Position numbers and translations under genes: made by a program. Below, piece by piece: positions 60,978 through 64,000 of a DNA stretch of 64,000 nt. The stretch's first letter is position 1. Each line of letters begins with the position of its first letter. The DNA comes from Lates calcarifer (Eukaryota; Chordata; Actinopteri; Centropomidae): NCBI RefSeq assembly GCF_001640805.2, contig NC_066844.1, forward strand, positions 6,856,843 to 6,920,842, in the 5' to 3' direction. The notes beneath the pieces were generated by a model. It saw nothing but the letters and a program-made list of their open reading frames with translations, was not told the origin of the DNA and did no database searches.

Positions 60978-62404
60978 ATTTAGACCAATCTTTGTTTTTT
61001 CAATCTGTCTTTTGCTAGCCCCCCAACTACCTATACCTACAGTATTAAATCTATATCCCTAGGATATAGATTATATCCTGAAGACAACTATAATTTGTTT
61101 CCATTTAGATGTTACTGTTATGTTATATTATGTAAGTTATGGTAATTTCTGTCAGTTAGGGCAACACTGTACTCACCAAGTAAATTATCTGGGGGTAGAG
61201 TGACATTTTTGGAACAATGTCAGACATGTCAAGAAACATGAGTAGCTGTATGAAGTTGTAAAGAGATTATCTAACCCATTTTGGAGGTACAAGCAAAAGT
61301 TAAAACACCTTAGATATTGGTCATTGCACAGCAAAAGTGTGCTCACACACTTCGGCACACACACCACTGTAGGTCAAAGCTTAGTCAAGTAAAGTGTTAA
61401 GTGTAAAGAAATAGACAATGGACAGTTTGTATAACAATTTGACTGTTAACCTCGATTGTCTTGTTTGAGTGATGTAAATTTGTCGAAAAGCTGTATAATC
61501 TGCTTGTGTTTTTCAACTCGTGACTTCTTTGTACTAGATTCCCAGAACTCAGAAATGAAATGATCTTGGTGAGTAGATGAGAAGAATGACTCATTTAAAC
61601 TTTAAAAAATGTCTTGAAGTCTTGAAAGTGGATGTAATGATGAAACAGCCCTATCTACTTTTACTGACAACGTGACATTTGCTCCTGTCTCTCCCAGGTG
61701 TTAATTGAAAGGTGTGAACACTTGTGTATCAAAAATGTTTTAGTTTCTCAGTTTCATCACATAGTCAAGCACACACCAGCACAGCATATTAGAGACACGC
61801 AGTGCTTTGGGATGATGCAACAAGATGTGCAACTGCTCACACCTCTTTATAAGGAAGAAAAAGACAATATAAGTGAGCTAAATATAGGAGTTGATGGCAT
61901 AAATGTAGGCTTGTATTCACAGAGCATCTGTTTGGCTGTGAACCACTTAGATAATGCTGCACCAGCCGTTTAGACAAACATGTGAGGAATGAAAGGATTA
62001 CATGACAGAGGCACAACTAGGAACAGGTGTTAGCCTGACTTTGAACAAGTGTGGCGTAAAGAAAAGCTGTTGTGGTTATGGTGGTGGATAGATGTAAACA
62101 AGGGGTGTACACAAATGCTGTATTTAGCTATCTGTGTTTTTTGTATCTTGTGTTAAGATCTAAGAAGTGGAGCTTGGAATCTCTAAACTCATCCTTTAAC
62201 TCTGTATTGTAACCACTGCCTTCTCTGCAGTTAAGACTGGCATCTTAAATGATTTTTAATTAACTTATCTTTAATTAAAAATGTCATGATGAGGTTGGCT
62301 GCTTGTTAGACTTATATAGTGTGTGAGTGTTTGATTTTAGTGTCAACATCAGTGTCACTATTTCACTTTTCTGTTTATTACCTGACACTGTCGATATTGT
62401 TGAC

Positions 62405-62480
62405 TAATAAACCTGATTCTGATGTGAGATGCTGAGCGTAAATTCTCGCTCAGCATCTCACATCAGAATCAGGTTTATTA
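62405..62480. repeat. Perfect 34-bp inverted repeat with 8-nt loop
   Basis: The left arm 62405-62438 begins TAATAAACCTGATTCTGATG and ends GATGCTGAGCG. The right arm 62447-62480 is its exact reverse complement. The loop is TAAATTCT. Pairing stops at once outside the arms. The outer part (AATAAACCTGATTCTGA) resembles the 3' tail of teleost LINEs, so this may be two tails joined head-on. A transcript of either strand would fold into a 34-bp hairpin. Confidence 0.9.
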
Positions 62481-63603
62481 TCTAAGATAAGAAAACATTT
62501 AATTTTAAGCTTCTTGTAATCAATACTCTCTTGGCATATTTCTGATAACTGCATCCTCCTTAAGAAGTTTAAGTAATTGTCCCCCAAATGAACAAGCAAA
62601 TGTATCATTAGAAATAGTTTTAAAACTTGAAAGACCCTAATTTCTATCGCTTATGACACCTTACTACTCATCAAGTTATTTGCTGACATGCTGACTTTGT
62701 TATAGTGAAGAGTGATGAGTCAGGAAACACAAGAAAATCAGACAGATTATCTAACACTCTTATTTGCAGACAACTACGGCAAATGCAGGAAGTCAAATAC
62801 GAACCACGAAGCTGGTCTGTAAACTCTGATTGAAGTTTACAATAGTCAGTGAAGGGGAAAAAAGCACTGTTAACTGTTTTCCCTCCACAAGGAGTTTGGC
62901 TAATATAGTTGTTGTTGTTTAAAACCTGTAGGACCATTCTAGCTGCTTATGTTTCTTGACCATGACGTAATTTCAGAAAAGATCCTTGCTATTATCTCAG
63001 TGAGAATAATGGCGTTATAAGAGTCTACTTGTAATAAATTGGAATTCTCTTTTAATTTAATGATACTAAGTAGGGTGGGATTCATTAGCAGTGAAATTGA
63101 GAGAAATAACCATATTAAGTCGAAACTGTTGGGGAACCTAGAGACTTGACTTGAACCTGCATATTATGACTCATAACCCATCTATTTTATAGAGTTATTT
63201 CTTACAAATGAAAAATATATTGAACTTCCTGGGATCAGATGAACCCAACCGACAACTCCTCACTAATAACAGTGAGTCTCTGATTAGCCATTTATGAAAT
63301 TATAAACATCTTAAGTGCAGTGAACATCCACAACAATTCCACATCCCCCCGAAAAAAACACATAAACAGATGAATTATCGAACATTTAAAGGGTCAAATC
63401 AGCTTTGTCTGTCTAATAGTAGAGCACAGGAGTGTACCCACTGGGGACAAAAGAAAGCTGAATGTCTACTATTGCTTAAAATCAGTCAAAATCAAAATAA
63501 TTTGCCTATTCACAAGCCAAACAAAAGCCAGATGAAAAAGGTGTACTATCTCTCTGTTTGAGTAAAACAGACTGAAAAAACAAAATCAAGATATTGAAAA
63601 CAT

Positions 63604-63642
63604 CGAAAAAAATAAATAAATAAATAAAAAATAAAAAAAAAA
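63604..63642. repeat. A-rich simple sequence (AAAT)n/poly-A
   Basis: AAATAAATAAATAAATAAA followed by longer A runs, ending AAATCC. It may be a retroposon tail, but no body was recognised upstream. Confidence 0.85.
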
Positions 63643-64000
63643 ATCCAGAGCATCTCTGTTAGACACACATACAGCTCTGAATACCTGTGTTTTGTTTTCG
63701 AACTTGAAGCAGAGAGATTTCAACAATTTGAGGTATTTTGACTTCTAAAGTGTCTCCAGTTTCACCATCATCAAACACATCAATTTGTTGTTATTACTTT
63801 GACCCAAAAGTCTGGTGATACTCTATAGGGCTAGGGGTAGGAAGTATTGCCTATACTCTCTACTGCACCAGATTTGTGCTAATCCACAGGTGAAAATTGT
63901 CCCTAAGAACTGCACAAATTACTTCAGTTTGAGTCATGTGGTACAAACTACAGTGGCTAGCAGTTTTAGGAAACTGTGTAGCCCCTTTATGTAAAAAAAA

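Larger units (their letters stand above)
41205..64000 (+). other. grm4: grm4 intron 2 (first coding intron), partial
   Basis: Begins with donor GTAAGA at 41205. The next grm4 exon should resume at the IPQISYASTAP region. I found nothing like it in any frame to the right edge, so the intron exceeds 22.8 kb. Content is repeats (a nested MITE at 42.4-43.1 kb, SINE/Tc1/MITE at 52.1-54.5 kb, a dispersed repeat at 57.2 kb, a hAT at 60.4 kb and a hairpin at 62.4 kb) in otherwise plain AT-rich sequence. The blocks 43.2-48.7, 49-51.2, 54.6-57.1, 57.5-60.3 and 61-62.3 kb show nothing I can name. Reading through the donor would add 35 residues before a stop at 41312. Confidence 0.85.

Noticed and set aside
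1..64000. CRISPR arrays, operons, rRNA or functional tRNA genes
   Set aside because: None seen. The only tRNA-like sequences are SINE heads. The genome is clearly vertebrate, so prokaryotic features are not expected.
1..64000. Endogenous retrovirus or LTR elements
   Set aside because: No gag, pol or env motifs, primer-binding site or paired LTRs recognised in either strand.

Overview
The window is vertebrate nuclear DNA, almost certainly from a ray-finned (percomorph-like teleost) fish. It has long introns with consensus GT/AG splice sites, CA/GT and GATA microsatellites, and many decayed teleost transposable elements: hAT, Tc1, tRNA-derived SINE, L2-type LINE tails and MITEs. There are no bacterial-style genes. 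Nearly all open reading frames are chance frames in introns or spacer. Only two coding exons can be supported, and together they cover about 0.67 kb of the 64 kb.

Left end (1-1600): first coding exon of nudt3 (diphosphoinositol polyphosphate phosphohydrolase 1) on the minus strand at 1199-1297. Its 5' leader and promoter lie to the right, and the start of its first intron runs off the left edge. From 1600 to about 9500 is intergenic spacer with old repeats. A probable non-coding first exon of grm4 lies at about 9500-9970 on the plus strand and ends in an excellent splice donor. If it is real, a 30 kb intron (9971-40149) leads to the second exon (40150-41204). That exon carries the rest of the 5' leader with several short upstream ORFs, and the first 189 codons of grm4 (metabotropic glutamate receptor 4). 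From 41205 to the right edge is grm4 intron; the next coding exon is not in the window.

nudt3 and grm4 are also near neighbours in mammals (human 6p21.3). Here they are head-to-head and no hmga1-like AT-hook exon was seen between them, so local order or orientation differs from human. They share no pathway that the sequence reveals.

The rest is transposable-element archaeology, some of it very clear. A 1.2 kb hAT copy has 8-bp target duplications and sits inside an older repeat whose uninterrupted sister copy lies 1.4 kb away. A complete SINE has a perfect 19-bp target duplication and a tandemly duplicated tRNA-like body. A 605-bp non-autonomous hAT has an 8-bp target duplication. A dead Tc1 copy has lost two of three catalytic residues. 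A long-inverted-repeat MITE is nested in a second repeat family that has about ten copies here. A perfect 34-bp inverted repeat with an 8-nt loop sits at 62405-62480. I found no evidence of a new multi-gene system.
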